A DNA stretch of 64,000 nt, from positions 5,979,001-6,043,000 of the forward strand of contig NZ_CP110128.1 of the NCBI RefSeq assembly GCF_028471945.1, given 5' to 3'. Positions 1 through 8,951 of this stretch are shown here, piece by piece. The notes under the pieces were generated by a model, which did not search any database, was not told the DNA's origin, and was given only the letters and a program-made list of their open reading frames with translations. Positions within the stretch are counted from its first letter, which is position 1. The number at the start of each line of letters is the position of its first letter. Source of the stretch: Pseudomonas sp. WJP1 (GTDB taxonomy: Bacteria; Pseudomonadota; Gammaproteobacteria; Pseudomonadales; Pseudomonadaceae). The position numbers and the translations under genes are program-made.

Positions 1-322
1 CCAACTGCGGGAAAAAATCCTGCAGGCCCTCGAGCAACCGCTCGAGGAATCGGCCCGGGTCGCTATCGCGCGGACTCAACCCAAGCCAGAGACTTTGCCA
101 GTGCGCGGGCAGCGCCTGGCAGAACTCCACCGCCAACGAACTCTTGCCGAACCCGGCCGGCGCGCTGACCAGCAGCAACCTGCCACCGAGACCAGCGCTC
201 AAGCGCTCGCACAGGCGTGGGCGCAGCACATGGCCGTCGGGCAATGGCGGTCGGAAAAAGCGCCCGTCCAGCGCGGCGACAGCGACGCTTGCAGGACCTG
301 GTGGTGGGGACAGATCAGTCAT
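1..322 (-). CDS. LuxR-family (MalT-like) ATP-dependent regulator, N-terminal part
   Basis: Only about 107 N-terminal residues are in the window; the gene runs off the left edge. It starts at the ATG at 322-320 (MTDLSPPPGP). Residues about 53-63 read SAPAGFGKSSL, a Walker A loop of the MalT/STAND type found in large (about 900-residue) LuxR regulators that combine an ATPase, a TPR-like sensor and a C-terminal HTH; the latter parts lie outside. It follows the DUF1329/DUF1302 genes on the same strand but is separated from them by a terminator at 441-465, so it probably has its own promoter in 323-440. By context it is a candidate activator of that cassette. I recall the same arrangement in P. 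putida (PP_0763-0767). Confidence 0.8.
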   Translation of the reverse strand, partial: MTDLSPPPGPASVAVAALDGRFFRPPLPDGHVLRPRLCERLSAGLGGRLLLVSAPAGFGKSSLAVEFCQALPAHWQSLWLGLSPRDSDPGRFLERLLEGLQDFFPQL

Positions 323-440
323 GGCCGGCTCTTGTTTGTGTTGCGGGTGGCGGCGTTGCAGATGTCCGCAGACTAGCGGTAAACGAGGACGGAATGAAGG
401 TTATTGCTACAAATGGCTACAAAAAGTCTACACACACAAA

Positions 441-465
441 AACGCCCCGAACCAGTCGGGGCGTT
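441..465 (-). terminator. Rho-independent terminator after the DUF1329 gene
   Basis: The 10-bp stem aacgccccga/tcggggcgtt encloses a 5-base loop and is followed on the minus strand by a run of T (gcgtttttgtg). It sits 32 bases past the DUF1329 stop and separates that gene from the LuxR-type gene. Confidence 0.85.
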
Positions 466-496
466 TGCAGAGGATGCGGCCTCTATGGCGTGCCGG

Positions 497-1861
497 TTAG
501 CGAACGCCATCCTGGCGCAGTGCCGCCGGGGTGAAGTCGCTGGTGGTGGCGGTGAAGCCGAAGTCATACGCCGACTTCTCTTCGTTCTTCATGCCCAGTG
601 CCAGGTAACGGCCCGATTGCAGGTCGTACAGGGCTTCCAGGGTGTACCACGGTACCTGGACGTTGTAATAGTTCTGGGCATGAGCTTCCGCCACACGCCA
701 GAGTTGATTACGACCGTCGTAGTGGTCGATCACCGCCGCCTGCCAGGTGTCTTCATCGATGTAGAAGTCACGCTTGGCGTAGATGTGGCGCTGACCTTCC
801 TTCAAGGTTGCCACTACATGCCAGACCCGGCGCAGCTCGTAGCGAGCCAGGTCCTGGTTGATGTGGCCGGCCTTGATGATGTCGCCGTACTTGAGCTTCG
901 GATCATCGAGCTTGTAGGCGTCGGAGGCGATGTACATCTCTTTCTTGCCTTCGAGCTTCCAGTCGTAACGATCCGGCGCACCGTTGTACATGTCCAGGTT
1001 ATCGGAGGTACGCAGGCCGTCTGCCGCAGTACCCGGGCCGTCATAGGACACTTGTGGCGCACGACGCACACGACGCTGGCCGGCGTTGTAGACCCACGCC
1101 GAACGCGGTTCCGCCACCTGGTCGAGGGTTTCGTGCACCAGTAGTACACCACCAGCCAGACGTGCCGGCGCGGTCACTTTCTGCTTGAAGTAGAACAGGA
1201 TGTTGCCCGGGTTCGCCGGATCGTAGTCCTTCATCTTGTCGCGGAACACGAACTGGTCCTGGAAGTACACCAGGCTGAACGAACCGTTCGGCTGTGGCGT
1301 GGCCTGGGTCACCAGTCGGGTTACGCTGCCGCCGCGATAACGGGTGATGTGGTTCCAGATGACTTCCACGCCGCTTTTAGGAATCGGGAACGGTACCGCT
1401 GTTTCAAAGTTTTTCAGCCCGTTACCGCCGGATACCAGCTCGGTGTTGGTGGCGTTCTTCTTGATGGAGGCGAACACGTTATCCGGCACGGTGGCGCCGC
1501 GATGGGACGGGTAAACCGGCATCTTGTAGGTTTCCGGGTAGCGCTTGAACATCGCGTACTGCCCCGGAGCGAGCTTGTCCTTGTACTGGTCGACGTTCTG
1601 CGCGGTGATGGTGAACAGCGGTTTTTCGCTGGCATACGGATCGGACAGGAAACCCTTGCTGTCGACAGTGCCGGCATTTTTCGGCATCGGTTTCCAGGCA
1701 GGGATCGAACCGTCGGCATTGCCCGCCATTTCGGCACCCATCGGGGTCAGGCTCTTGCCCAGCTTGTCCGCTTCTGCCGCCGGGACCGCTGCCATTACGC
1801 CGGTCGCCAGCAGCGAAAGTCCCAGGACACCAGCGTGAAACAGACTCTTGGTTATTTTCAT
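497..1861 (-). CDS. DUF1329 family periplasmic/outer-membrane protein
   Basis: A 454-residue protein with a clear Sec signal peptide (MKITKSLFHAGVLGLSLLATG, cleavage near residue 25 after VMAA). The rest matches the DUF1329 type, which is annotated with a LolA/LolB-like lipid-binding fold. It lies 26 bases downstream of the DUF1302 beta-barrel gene on the same strand; the two families are habitually encoded as a pair. The likely role is in handling a hydrophobic substrate at the outer membrane together with its partner. The nearby acyl-CoA ligase suggests a fatty acid, alcohol or ester, which is inference only. The substrate is not visible in the sequence. Confidence 0.85.
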   Translation of the reverse strand: MKITKSLFHAGVLGLSLLATGVMAAVPAAEADKLGKSLTPMGAEMAGNADGSIPAWKPMPKNAGTVDSKGFLSDPYASEKPLFTITAQNVDQYKDKLAPGQYAMFKRYPETYKMPVYPSHRGATVPDNVFASIKKNATNTELVSGGNGLKNFETAVPFPIPKSGVEVIWNHITRYRGGSVTRLVTQATPQPNGSFSLVYFQDQFVFRDKMKDYDPANPGNILFYFKQKVTAPARLAGGVLLVHETLDQVAEPRSAWVYNAGQRRVRRAPQVSYDGPGTAADGLRTSDNLDMYNGAPDRYDWKLEGKKEMYIASDAYKLDDPKLKYGDIIKAGHINQDLARYELRRVWHVVATLKEGQRHIYAKRDFYIDEDTWQAAVIDHYDGRNQLWRVAEAHAQNYYNVQVPWYTLEALYDLQSGRYLALGMKNEEKSAYDFGFTATTSDFTPAALRQDGVR

Positions 1862-1887
1862 GTGTGTACTCGTCCTGAAAATAGTGC

Positions 1888-3807
1888 TTAGAAGTTCACG
1901 CCAAAGCTGAGCGCAACGAAGTCGCGGTCATCCACGGTGGTGTACTTGCCGTCGAAGAAGTTGGTGTACGCCAGGCTTGCGGTGTAGGTGTTCTGGTACT
2001 CGGCATCGACACCCAGGCTGACCGCTTTGCGACCTTCCTCGAAGTTGCCGCCAGGGCCAGGGGAGTAACCTTCCACGTCGTGGGACCAGGCCACGTTCGG
2101 CTTGAGGTTCACACCAGCGAACACGTCGTTGTATTCCCAGATGGCGCGACCGCGATAGCCCCAGGAGTTGGCCGTGGTGAAACCGTCGTTTTCGCAGTAG
2201 CGACTGACGTTGTTTTGTGGCCCGCCTGCCAGCGTTCCGCTGTTCAACGTCACGCACTGGTTGTTTGGCAATGGGCCAGGGCCGTAGCTCGGGTCACGGC
2301 CATAACGTGCCTTGGAATTGCTTTCCAGGCCGCCAACGTGGGTCCAGCCGACCTCACCCACCAGGGTCAGACGCTCGGCGCCCATTACCTGGTCGAAGAA
2401 GTGGGTCAAGGTCGTTTGCAGCTGGGTCACTTCCTTGCGGCGATAACCTTGCTGATCTTGCCCTGGCGTGCCCTGGAGCACGGAAACGTTAGGGTTCAGC
2501 GGCGTCAGGCCGGAGAACAGGATGTCAGTGGTGTTGAGCTGAACCGGCGCATTCGGCCGGTAGCTGACTTCGCCACTCCACGCGGTGCCTGTGGGCAAGG
2601 TGGTGGAGAAGCTCAAGCCGTACAGGCGGATGTCTTCAGGGTATTCGACGTAGTAGCTGGAGTTACCTGCCACTACCAAAGGCAGCAACTGTGCAGTCAA
2701 GCTGGGCGCGAGCCGGGGTGGAATACCGGCGCCAACCAGTGCGCCACCCAGGGCCTGCGGATTATAGGCGCTCGCTGGCGCACCATGGCCGCTGAAGATC
2801 GGTGCACGGCTGTGGTAGTTCATGAAATAGGCACCGAATTCGGTGTCCAGCGGATCGAACATGTACTTAAAGGAAACACCGAACTGACCACTATCTCGAG
2901 CGTCACGATCCGGGCCGCGACGAACGATCACGCCTTCGTCCGGATTGCCCCAGGTCACGCCCCGGGCAGACAGGACATTGAGGGCTGGCGTCGCTAGCGG
3001 GCCCAATGCGCTGCGAAGGCTTTGCTGGGTACGCAGTACTGCCAGGTTGTTGTCGCAACCATCGGCGATCACGTCCGGTTGCGAGAAGAAGGTGCCGCAG
3101 TTGTCCGCAACCGTCTGGTCCCATTCGATCTGGTAGAAGGCTTCGGTGGAGAGATTCTCGGTGAGGCTCTGGGACACGTAGAACATGTTGACCGGGATCA
3201 GGCCTTCCTTGATCTCGGCACCGGGACGACGGAATGCGGACACGTCGATCGGGTTGATCGAGTTGATACCGCCACCGATGAAGGTACTTTCACCCCAGCT
3301 CACCACTTGCTTGCCCAAGCGTACGGAACCCGGCTGATCGGCAATGGCGTAGTTGTGATAGACGAAGGCGTCGAGGATTTGGCCGCCAGCAGACTTGGCG
3401 CCTTCCTTGCGATTGTCGTCGCTGATGTCCTTGAACGGACGGCTTTCGTCCTTGAGTTCAAAGTCGTACCAGTATTTGCCACGGACGAAAATGCCGGTGT
3501 CGCCATACTTCAACTCAAGGTCATGGATGCCCTTGAAGATTTTCGAGAAGGTTTCACCGCTTTTGAAGTTCAAGTGACCGTCATCGGAAGTCTGGGACAG
3601 GCCGCGACCGCCGTTGTTGACGCCGATGAGGTTTTTGTTGGCGCTTTCAGTAGACCAACTCGCACCGATCGACAAGGAAGAGTCGAATTGACCTTCGATT
3701 TCACCGATGTTGAAACTGACGCCGAATGCAGGCCCGGCGAGCGTAGAGGCAAGGCTGACGGCCAGAGGCAGTTTAGCCCGGCGCCAGAACTGGTTTACTG
3801 ATGTCAT
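1888..3807 (-). CDS. DUF1302 family outer-membrane beta-barrel protein
   Basis: A 639-residue protein with a signal peptide (MTSVNQFWRRAKLPLAVSLA, processing near residue 29, AFG-VSFN). The mature part has the alternating Tyr/Trp/Gly-rich strands of an outer-membrane barrel and ends in a terminal aromatic (FVALSFGVNF), the usual BAM recognition signature. The family is DUF1302, which pairs with DUF1329 (next gene, 26 bases downstream). The start ATG has GGAG 10 bases upstream. It is the first gene of the two-gene unit; its promoter region is 3808-4144. Role inferred: a channel or adhesin for hydrophobic substrates. Confidence 0.85.
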   Translation of the reverse strand: MTSVNQFWRRAKLPLAVSLASTLAGPAFGVSFNIGEIEGQFDSSLSIGASWSTESANKNLIGVNNGGRGLSQTSDDGHLNFKSGETFSKIFKGIHDLELKYGDTGIFVRGKYWYDFELKDESRPFKDISDDNRKEGAKSAGGQILDAFVYHNYAIADQPGSVRLGKQVVSWGESTFIGGGINSINPIDVSAFRRPGAEIKEGLIPVNMFYVSQSLTENLSTEAFYQIEWDQTVADNCGTFFSQPDVIADGCDNNLAVLRTQQSLRSALGPLATPALNVLSARGVTWGNPDEGVIVRRGPDRDARDSGQFGVSFKYMFDPLDTEFGAYFMNYHSRAPIFSGHGAPASAYNPQALGGALVGAGIPPRLAPSLTAQLLPLVVAGNSSYYVEYPEDIRLYGLSFSTTLPTGTAWSGEVSYRPNAPVQLNTTDILFSGLTPLNPNVSVLQGTPGQDQQGYRRKEVTQLQTTLTHFFDQVMGAERLTLVGEVGWTHVGGLESNSKARYGRDPSYGPGPLPNNQCVTLNSGTLAGGPQNNVSRYCENDGFTTANSWGYRGRAIWEYNDVFAGVNLKPNVAWSHDVEGYSPGPGGNFEEGRKAVSLGVDAEYQNTYTASLAYTNFFDGKYTTVDDRDFVALSFGVNF

Positions 3808-4144
3808 CGACGCTACTCCATGTGCATTTTATTGTTATGGCAAATAGCACTTCTAAAAACGCTTGGATAACAGGGAGCCATGGCTTCCCAAAGTCATTCC
3901 AAAGTTGCATCGCCCCGGTTTGTGCGTTTGCTCCGTTCTTAAAAATCCTTGAGCGGACTATAGCCAGCAGGTAGTAGTGCTTGATCCCTCTAAAGTGTGA
4001 TTTGCGCCTGCCAGCCACTCTGGAACAGTCCTTTGCCATGCCGACACCCGTCGGCCCGGCAAGAATGGCTGAAAATACGGATTTGACAAGCCAAGCGCTT
4101 GCTTGGTGGGGCTGGCGTGCCCTTTTGGGCACGCCAAGGGACGC
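3808..4144. other. Intergenic region with the DUF1302 promoter side and a hairpin
   Basis: There is no credible gene in these 337 bases. The half nearest DUF1302 is AT-rich (about 3815-3870) and should hold its minus-strand promoter, although I cannot fix a clean -35/-10 pair. It contains an interrupted dyad, gggagccatggcttccc, at 3873-3889 that could bind a regulator such as the LuxR-type protein. A 10-bp stem tggcgtgccc/gggcacgcca at 4113-4136 lies 9 bases past the acyl-CoA ligase stop. It lacks a T-run, so it is at best a weak terminator. Confidence 0.5.
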
Positions 4145-5827
4145 TTAAAGCGTCGAGAGGAAGGTGCTGTTGTTGGCCTGCCATTCGGTGATGTCGACGC
4201 GAATGCGCTTCTTGTCGAGCTTACCGACACTGGTCTTGGGAATTTCAGTAACAATGGCGATCTGACTCGGGATGGCCCACTTGCTCAGGTGCCCCAGTTC
4301 CACGAACGGCTTGAGATGTTCCTTGAGTTCCCGGGCGCCGATGGCATGGCCTTCGCGAAGTACCAGCAAGGCAAACGGCCGCTCGCCCCACTGCGGATCG
4401 GCAATCCCCACCACTGCTACTTCGCGTACCGCCGCGTGGCGACTGATCAGGTCTTCGAGGTCCAGGGAGGAGATCCACTCGCCCCCGGTCTTGATCACGT
4501 CCTTGATCCGGTCGCGAATGTCGATCACGCCCATGCTGTCCAGGGTCGCCACATCCCCGGTGTGCAGCCAGCCGCCAGCCCAGAGCTCGGCCCCCTTCTG
4601 CGGTTCGTTGAAATAGCCCTCGGTGAGCCACGGCGCGCGCAACACCAGTTCGCCCTGGGTTTCGCCATCGGCGGGCAGGAAGTTGCCTTCGGTGTCGACG
4701 ATCGCCGCCTCCACCAACGGCCCTGGCACACCGGCCTTGATCCGGTAGGTGGTGCGTTCGTCTTCGGTGCCGGCCATCAGCTCATCATTGAGGTGCGCGC
4801 ACGATACCAGCGGCCCGGTTTCCGACATGCCGTAGGCAGCGGTCAATTGAATGCCCTTGGCCTTGGCCGCATCGTACAACGCATGATTGAGTGCACTGCC
4901 ACCGATGACGATTTTCCAGCCACCGAAGTCGGTGTCCTGGGCAGCCTTGGCATTGAGGACCATTTGCAGGATGGTCGGCACGCAGTGCGAGAAGGAGACC
5001 TTTTCCTTGCGCCACAACTCCACCAGGTATTCCGGATCGTAGCGTCCCGGATACACCTGCTTGAGCCCGAGCATGGTCGCCACATAGGGCAGGCCCCAGG
5101 CATGCACGTGGAACATCGGCGTGATAGGCATGTACACGTCGTTGGTGCCCAACAGGCGCACGCTGTCGATCGCCCCCATGATCGTCGACACCCCCATGGT
5201 GTGCAGCACCAGCTGCCGATGGGTGAAGTACACACCCTTGGGGTTGCCGGTGGTGCCCGTGGTGTAGAACGTGGTCGCTACCGAGTTTTCGTCGAAGTCC
5301 TGGAAGTCGTACTGCGGGCTTGCCGCTGCCAGCAATTGCTCGTACTCACCGACGAGGTTTGGCAAGTCGGTGGTCTTTTCCGGCAGGTCGGTCAGGAGCA
5401 GGGTTTTCTCGACCGTGGTCAGTTGCCCGGCGATCGCGTTGTACAGTCCGACGAATTCACTGTTGACCAGCACAAAGCGGTCCACGGCGTGATTCATGGT
5501 GTAGAGGATCTGCTCCGGCGACAGGCGCACGTTGATGGTGTGGATCACCGCGCCGATCATTGGAATGGCAAACATGCACTCCAGGTAGCGGTGGCTGTCC
5601 CAATCCATCACCGCCACGGTATCCCCGGGCTTGACCCCGGCTGCCGTCAGCACATTGGCCAGCCGTGCGACCCGTTCGATCAGGGTCGGATAGCTGTAGC
5701 GCAACTGGTCGCGGTAAACGATCTCGCGGGTTTTCTCATAACGCGCGCCGGACATCAGCAGCCGTTTGATCAGCAGCGGATACTGGTAAGCGCCTTCGGC
5801 TGGGGGGATAACGCGAGTCTGCAACAT
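4145..5827 (-). CDS. Medium-chain fatty acyl-CoA ligase (AlkK-like)
   Basis: A 560-residue member of the ANL (AMP-forming) superfamily. The P-loop-like motif TTFYTTGTTGNPKG is at about residues 190-203; core motifs AYGMSE (A5) and WLHTGD (A7) follow, and the C-terminal catalytic Lys region reads PKTSVGKLDKKRIR. It should activate free fatty acids to acyl-CoA with ATP in the cytoplasm, feeding beta-oxidation. Overall sequence and gene order resemble the AlkK/PP_0763 medium-chain type, which I recall beside DUF1302/DUF1329 genes in P. putida. It lies upstream of and in line with DUF1302-DUF1329, but the 337-base gap suggests a separate promoter. Confidence 0.88.
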   Translation of the reverse strand: MLQTRVIPPAEGAYQYPLLIKRLLMSGARYEKTREIVYRDQLRYSYPTLIERVARLANVLTAAGVKPGDTVAVMDWDSHRYLECMFAIPMIGAVIHTINVRLSPEQILYTMNHAVDRFVLVNSEFVGLYNAIAGQLTTVEKTLLLTDLPEKTTDLPNLVGEYEQLLAAASPQYDFQDFDENSVATTFYTTGTTGNPKGVYFTHRQLVLHTMGVSTIMGAIDSVRLLGTNDVYMPITPMFHVHAWGLPYVATMLGLKQVYPGRYDPEYLVELWRKEKVSFSHCVPTILQMVLNAKAAQDTDFGGWKIVIGGSALNHALYDAAKAKGIQLTAAYGMSETGPLVSCAHLNDELMAGTEDERTTYRIKAGVPGPLVEAAIVDTEGNFLPADGETQGELVLRAPWLTEGYFNEPQKGAELWAGGWLHTGDVATLDSMGVIDIRDRIKDVIKTGGEWISSLDLEDLISRHAAVREVAVVGIADPQWGERPFALLVLREGHAIGARELKEHLKPFVELGHLSKWAIPSQIAIVTEIPKTSVGKLDKKRIRVDITEWQANNSTFLSTL

Positions 5828-5979
5828 AAGAATCCCTTTTCTGACTACTCGGTCGTGGCTGTAGAGTAAGCACTGTAGTGCCCCTGATCGCCAGCCAAAT
5901 CAGCCAAAGGGATGATTTGCAAAACCGCACGAATGCTAGCGTTGCGCCAGCATTCGTAGGTAATCGTGGACCGTTATGC

Positions 5980-6609
5980 TCAGTGCATCTCGGTAAACGC
6001 GAGTTTCACGCCAATGGCAATCAACACCGCGCCCATGGTCCGGTCGAACCAATGCCCCATGCGGGCGAAGCCGGCGCGCACGCGCTGCTGGCTGAACAGC
6101 ATGGCCACCAGGCAAAACCAGATCGCTGTCGCCACCGCCAGGTAAACCCCGTAACCGGCCTGCACGGTCAGCGGCGTATGCGGATTGATCACCACGGTGA
6201 ACAGCGACAGGAAAAACAGCGTGGCTTTCGGGTTCAGGCCGTTGGTCACGAACCCCGAAGTAAAGGCGCCCCGCGCGGTGCGCTCGCCAGCTTCCTTGTG
6301 CAAATCGTCTGCCACGGCCTTGGCCGGTTGCGCCCGCAGCGCCTTGAAGCCGATGTACAGCAAATAAGCGGCGGCGGCCCATTTCAAGGCGTTAAACAGA
6401 ACGATCGACTGGGACACGATCAGGCCGATACCCAGCAGCGAGTAGCCGACGTGGAGGAAAATCGCCGTACCGACCCCAAGCGCCGTCCAGGTGCCTGCGC
6501 GACGGCCATGGGTCACGCTTTCCCGTACCACCACGGCAAAGTCCGGGCCGGGGCTGGCGACGGCCAGCAGGTGGATCAGCGCAACGGTCAAGAACTCGGT
6601 CCAGTACAT
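5980..6609 (-). CDS. LysE/RhtB family amino-acid exporter
   Basis: A 209-residue inner-membrane protein with about six hydrophobic segments. The N-terminal family signature is HLLAVASPGPDFAVVVRES (the conserved PGP), followed by an ALGVGTAIFLHVGYS helix. This fits LysE/RhtB exporters of amino acids or homoserine-type compounds; the substrate cannot be read. The start ATG has a strong AAGGAG site 5 bases upstream. It is divergent from the D-2-hydroxyacid dehydrogenase gene, with a 91-base shared promoter region. Confidence 0.88.
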   Translation of the reverse strand: MYWTEFLTVALIHLLAVASPGPDFAVVVRESVTHGRRAGTWTALGVGTAIFLHVGYSLLGIGLIVSQSIVLFNALKWAAAAYLLYIGFKALRAQPAKAVADDLHKEAGERTARGAFTSGFVTNGLNPKATLFFLSLFTVVINPHTPLTVQAGYGVYLAVATAIWFCLVAMLFSQQRVRAGFARMGHWFDRTMGAVLIAIGVKLAFTEMH

Positions 6610-6700
6610 GAGGGCTCCTTCAGGCCAAGCGTAACTATTTATTTCATCTGGTAGGCTCGGCAGATTACGCCTTCAGTTCATTGCACAAAAGGTACAGTTG

Positions 6701-7666
6701 ATGACGAACATTCACCGCGCAGTTTTCCTCGACCACCCGTCCCTGGACCTGGGCGATCTCGACCTCAGCCCCCTGCGCGAATGCTTTAGCGAACTGCAGC
6801 TGTTCGCCCAGACCCTGCCCGATCAGGTGATCGAACACCTCAAGGGCGCCACCGTCGCCATCACCAACAAGATCCGGATCGACGCGGCCGCCATCGCGGC
6901 CAGTCCCGAACTGAAACTGATCCTGATCAGCGCCACCGGCACCAACAACGTCGACCTCGAGGCCGCCCGCGCCCACGGCATAACCGTGTGCAACTGCCAG
7001 GGCTACGGCACGCCATCCGTGGCCCAGCACACGATCATGCTGCTGCTCAACCTGGCAACGCGCCTGGCCGATTACCAGAAAGCCGTCGGTGAAGGGCGCT
7101 GGCAACAAGCCAGGCAGTTCTGCCTGCTGGATTACCCGATCGTCGAGCTGCAAGGCAAAACCCTCGGCCTGCTCGGTCACGGCGAATTGGGCGGCGCGGT
7201 CGCGCGCCTGGCCGAAGCGTTCGGCATGCGCGTGCTGCTGGGGCAGATTCCGGGGCGCCCTGCCCGGCCAGACCGCTTGCCGCTGGACCAGCTGCTGCCG
7301 CAAATCGATGCGCTGACCCTGCATTGCCCGCTCAACGAACACACCCGTCACTTCATTGGAGCCCGTGAACTGGCGTCGATGAAACCCGGCGCGTTCGTGG
7401 TCAACACCGCCCGTGGCGGCCTGATCGACGAGCAGGCGCTGGCCGACGCCTTGCGCAACGGTCACCTGGGCGGTGCCGCCACCGACGTGCTGACCGTGGA
7501 GCCGCCGGTCAATGGCAATCCACTGCTGGCCCAGGACATTCCACGCCTGATCGTCACCCCGCACAACGCCTGGGGCAGTCGCGAAGCGCGGCAACGAATC
7601 GTGGGTCAATTGACCGAAAACGCCCGGGGGTACTTCAGCGCTAAGGCGCTGCGGGTCGTCAGTTGA
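6701..7666 (+). CDS. hprA: D-2-hydroxyacid dehydrogenase (glycerate dehydrogenase type)
   Basis: A 321-residue NAD(P)-dependent dehydrogenase that interconverts hydroxypyruvate or another 2-keto acid and the D-hydroxyacid. The Rossmann motif GLLGHGELGGAVARL is at about residues 146-160. Catalytic residues are seen as the Arg in NTARGGLIDE, the Glu in TVEPP and the His in VTPHNAW. The family is usually 310-330 residues. I start at the ATG at 6701, which has AAGG 8 bases upstream; a TTG three bases earlier is in frame but less likely. The hprA name rests on resemblance to glycerate dehydrogenases and is less certain than the family. Confidence 0.85.
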   Translation: MTNIHRAVFLDHPSLDLGDLDLSPLRECFSELQLFAQTLPDQVIEHLKGATVAITNKIRIDAAAIAASPELKLILISATGTNNVDLEAARAHGITVCNCQGYGTPSVAQHTIMLLLNLATRLADYQKAVGEGRWQQARQFCLLDYPIVELQGKTLGLLGHGELGGAVARLAEAFGMRVLLGQIPGRPARPDRLPLDQLLPQIDALTLHCPLNEHTRHFIGARELASMKPGAFVVNTARGGLIDEQALADALRNGHLGGAATDVLTVEPPVNGNPLLAQDIPRLIVTPHNAWGSREARQRIVGQLTENARGYFSAKALRVVS

Positions 7667-7699
7667 TAAACTGCGGCACTTTTTTTCACAGGAGCAGTT

Positions 7700-8698
7700 A
7701 TGGATCCGCGCAGTGAAGTACTGCTTCGTCAGGCTGAATTATTCCAGGGCCCGGTGCTGTTGGCCGGGCTGCCCGCCGACGACTTGCTGGGCCGCCTGCC
7801 CGACGCCCATGGCTGGAGCTGGCACGCCGGCGATCAGGCCGCGCTGGATGCACGCTTCGCCGAGCGCAGCCATTTTGGCGTTAACGCGCCTGAGCGCGCA
7901 TTCGATAGCGCCGTGGTGTTCCTGCCCAAGTCCAAGGACCTGACGGACTACATCCTCAACGCACTCGCCTCCCGGCTGGCCGGCCGCGAGCTGTACCTGG
8001 TCGGTGAGAAAAAAAGCGGCATCGAAGGCGCAGCCAAACAGCTGAACCCGTTTGGCAAACCACGCAAGCTCGACAGTGCGCGGCATTGCCAGCTCTGGCT
8101 GGTCACCGTGGCCAACGCACCCGCCGCCAAACCACTGGAAAGCCTGGCCCAGACCTATGAATTGCCGCTGGCCGAAGGCCCGTTGAAAGTCATTAGCCTG
8201 CCAGGCGTATTCAGCCACGGTCGACTGGATCGCGGCAGTGCGCTGTTGCTGGAACACCTGGACAAACTGCCAAGCGGCCACTTGCTGGACTTCGGTTGCG
8301 GCGCAGGGGTGTTGGGCGCGGCGGTGAAACGTCGTTACCCGCACAACCAGGTCACGATGCTGGATGTCGACGCCTTTGCCGCTGCCAGCAGTCGCCTGAC
8401 CCTGGCGGCCAACGGTCTGGAAGCCGATGTGATTACCGGCGACGGCATCGACGCGGCACCGATGGGATTGAGCGCCATCCTGAGCAACCCGCCCTTCCAT
8501 GTCGGCGTGCACACCGATTACTACGCCACAGAGAACCTGCTGCGAAAAGCGGCAAAACATCTGAAAAATGGCGGCGAACTTCGGCTTGTCGCCAATAGCT
8601 TCCTGAAGTATCAACCGCTGATCGAAGAGCACCTTGGGGCCTGTGCAATCAAGGCCGAAGGACAGGGTTTCCGTATCTACCGTGCCAAACGCGGATAA
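7700..8698 (+). CDS. rsmC: 16S rRNA m2G1207 methyltransferase RsmC
   Basis: A 332-residue SAM-dependent methyltransferase with the RsmC two-domain layout: a degenerate N-terminal methyltransferase-like half and a catalytic C-terminal half. The SAM motif is [13 protein letters not shown] (about 194-206) and the guanine-N2 catalytic motif is SNPPFHVG (about 259-266). It methylates G1207 of 16S rRNA. The start has AGGAGCAGTT just upstream of the ATG. It lies 33 bases after hprA and immediately before the manganese riboswitch. Confidence 0.92.
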   Translation: MDPRSEVLLRQAELFQGPVLLAGLPADDLLGRLPDAHGWSWHAGDQAALDARFAERSHFGVNAPERAFDSAVVFLPKSKDLTDYILNALASRLAGRELYLVGEKKSGIEGAAKQLNPFGKPRKLDSARHCQLWLVTVANAPAAKPLESLAQTYELPLAEGPLKVISLPGVFSHGRLDRGSALLLEHLDKLPSGHLLDFGCGAGVLGAAVKRRYPHNQVTMLDVDAFAAASSRLTLAANGLEADVITGDGIDAAPMGLSAILSNPPFHVGVHTDYYATENLLRKAAKHLKNGGELRLVANSFLKYQPLIEEHLGACAIKAEGQGFRIYRAKRG

Positions 8699-8721
8699 CA
8701 CTTTGTGCTTGCGCAATGGAT

Positions 8722-8921
8722 TTTGCCTAGGCAGAATCCGCTCCGTCCTAGGGGAGTAGTCTCCCACGAGCGCCATGCTCGTCCGGCATGCGTCAACATA
8801 CTTGGTCAACAGACCATGGCGCATGCGACCCCAGCGTCCGCATCAGACGGATCGCAGGGTTTGACAAGACCTATGACACGAACACCTTACCCGGGGCGGG
8901 AAGGCTGTACGTGTCATAGCC
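8722..8921 (+). promoter_or_regulatory. yybP-ykoY manganese riboswitch with switching helix
   Basis: The conserved blocks of the yybP-ykoY aptamer are present in order: ggggagtag (8751-8759), cgtcaacatac (8791-8801) and gacaagacctatg (8863-8875). P1 can be built from gtcctagg (8745-8752) with cctatgac (8870-8877), one mismatch. The same 3' P1 strand (ctatgacacg, 8871-8880) is a perfect 10-bp match to cgtgtcatag (8910-8919), giving a competing helix. A third helix ggggcgg/ccgcccc (8893-8899 with 8930-8936) abuts the ribosome site of the GDT1-family gene. The family senses Mn2+ and commonly controls Mn exporters. The limits are approximate. Confidence 0.85.
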
Positions 8922-8951
8922 GTGTCGACCCGCCCCTTAGGAAAACCCCTG

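Noticed and set aside
404..1144. 246-codon open frame on the plus strand
   Set aside because: Antisense shadow of the DUF1329 gene; high GC makes long opposite frames. No ribosome site or family features.
4103..5869. 588-codon open frame on the plus strand
   Set aside because: Complement of the acyl-CoA ligase gene, with His/Arg/Gln-rich composition typical of antisense frames.
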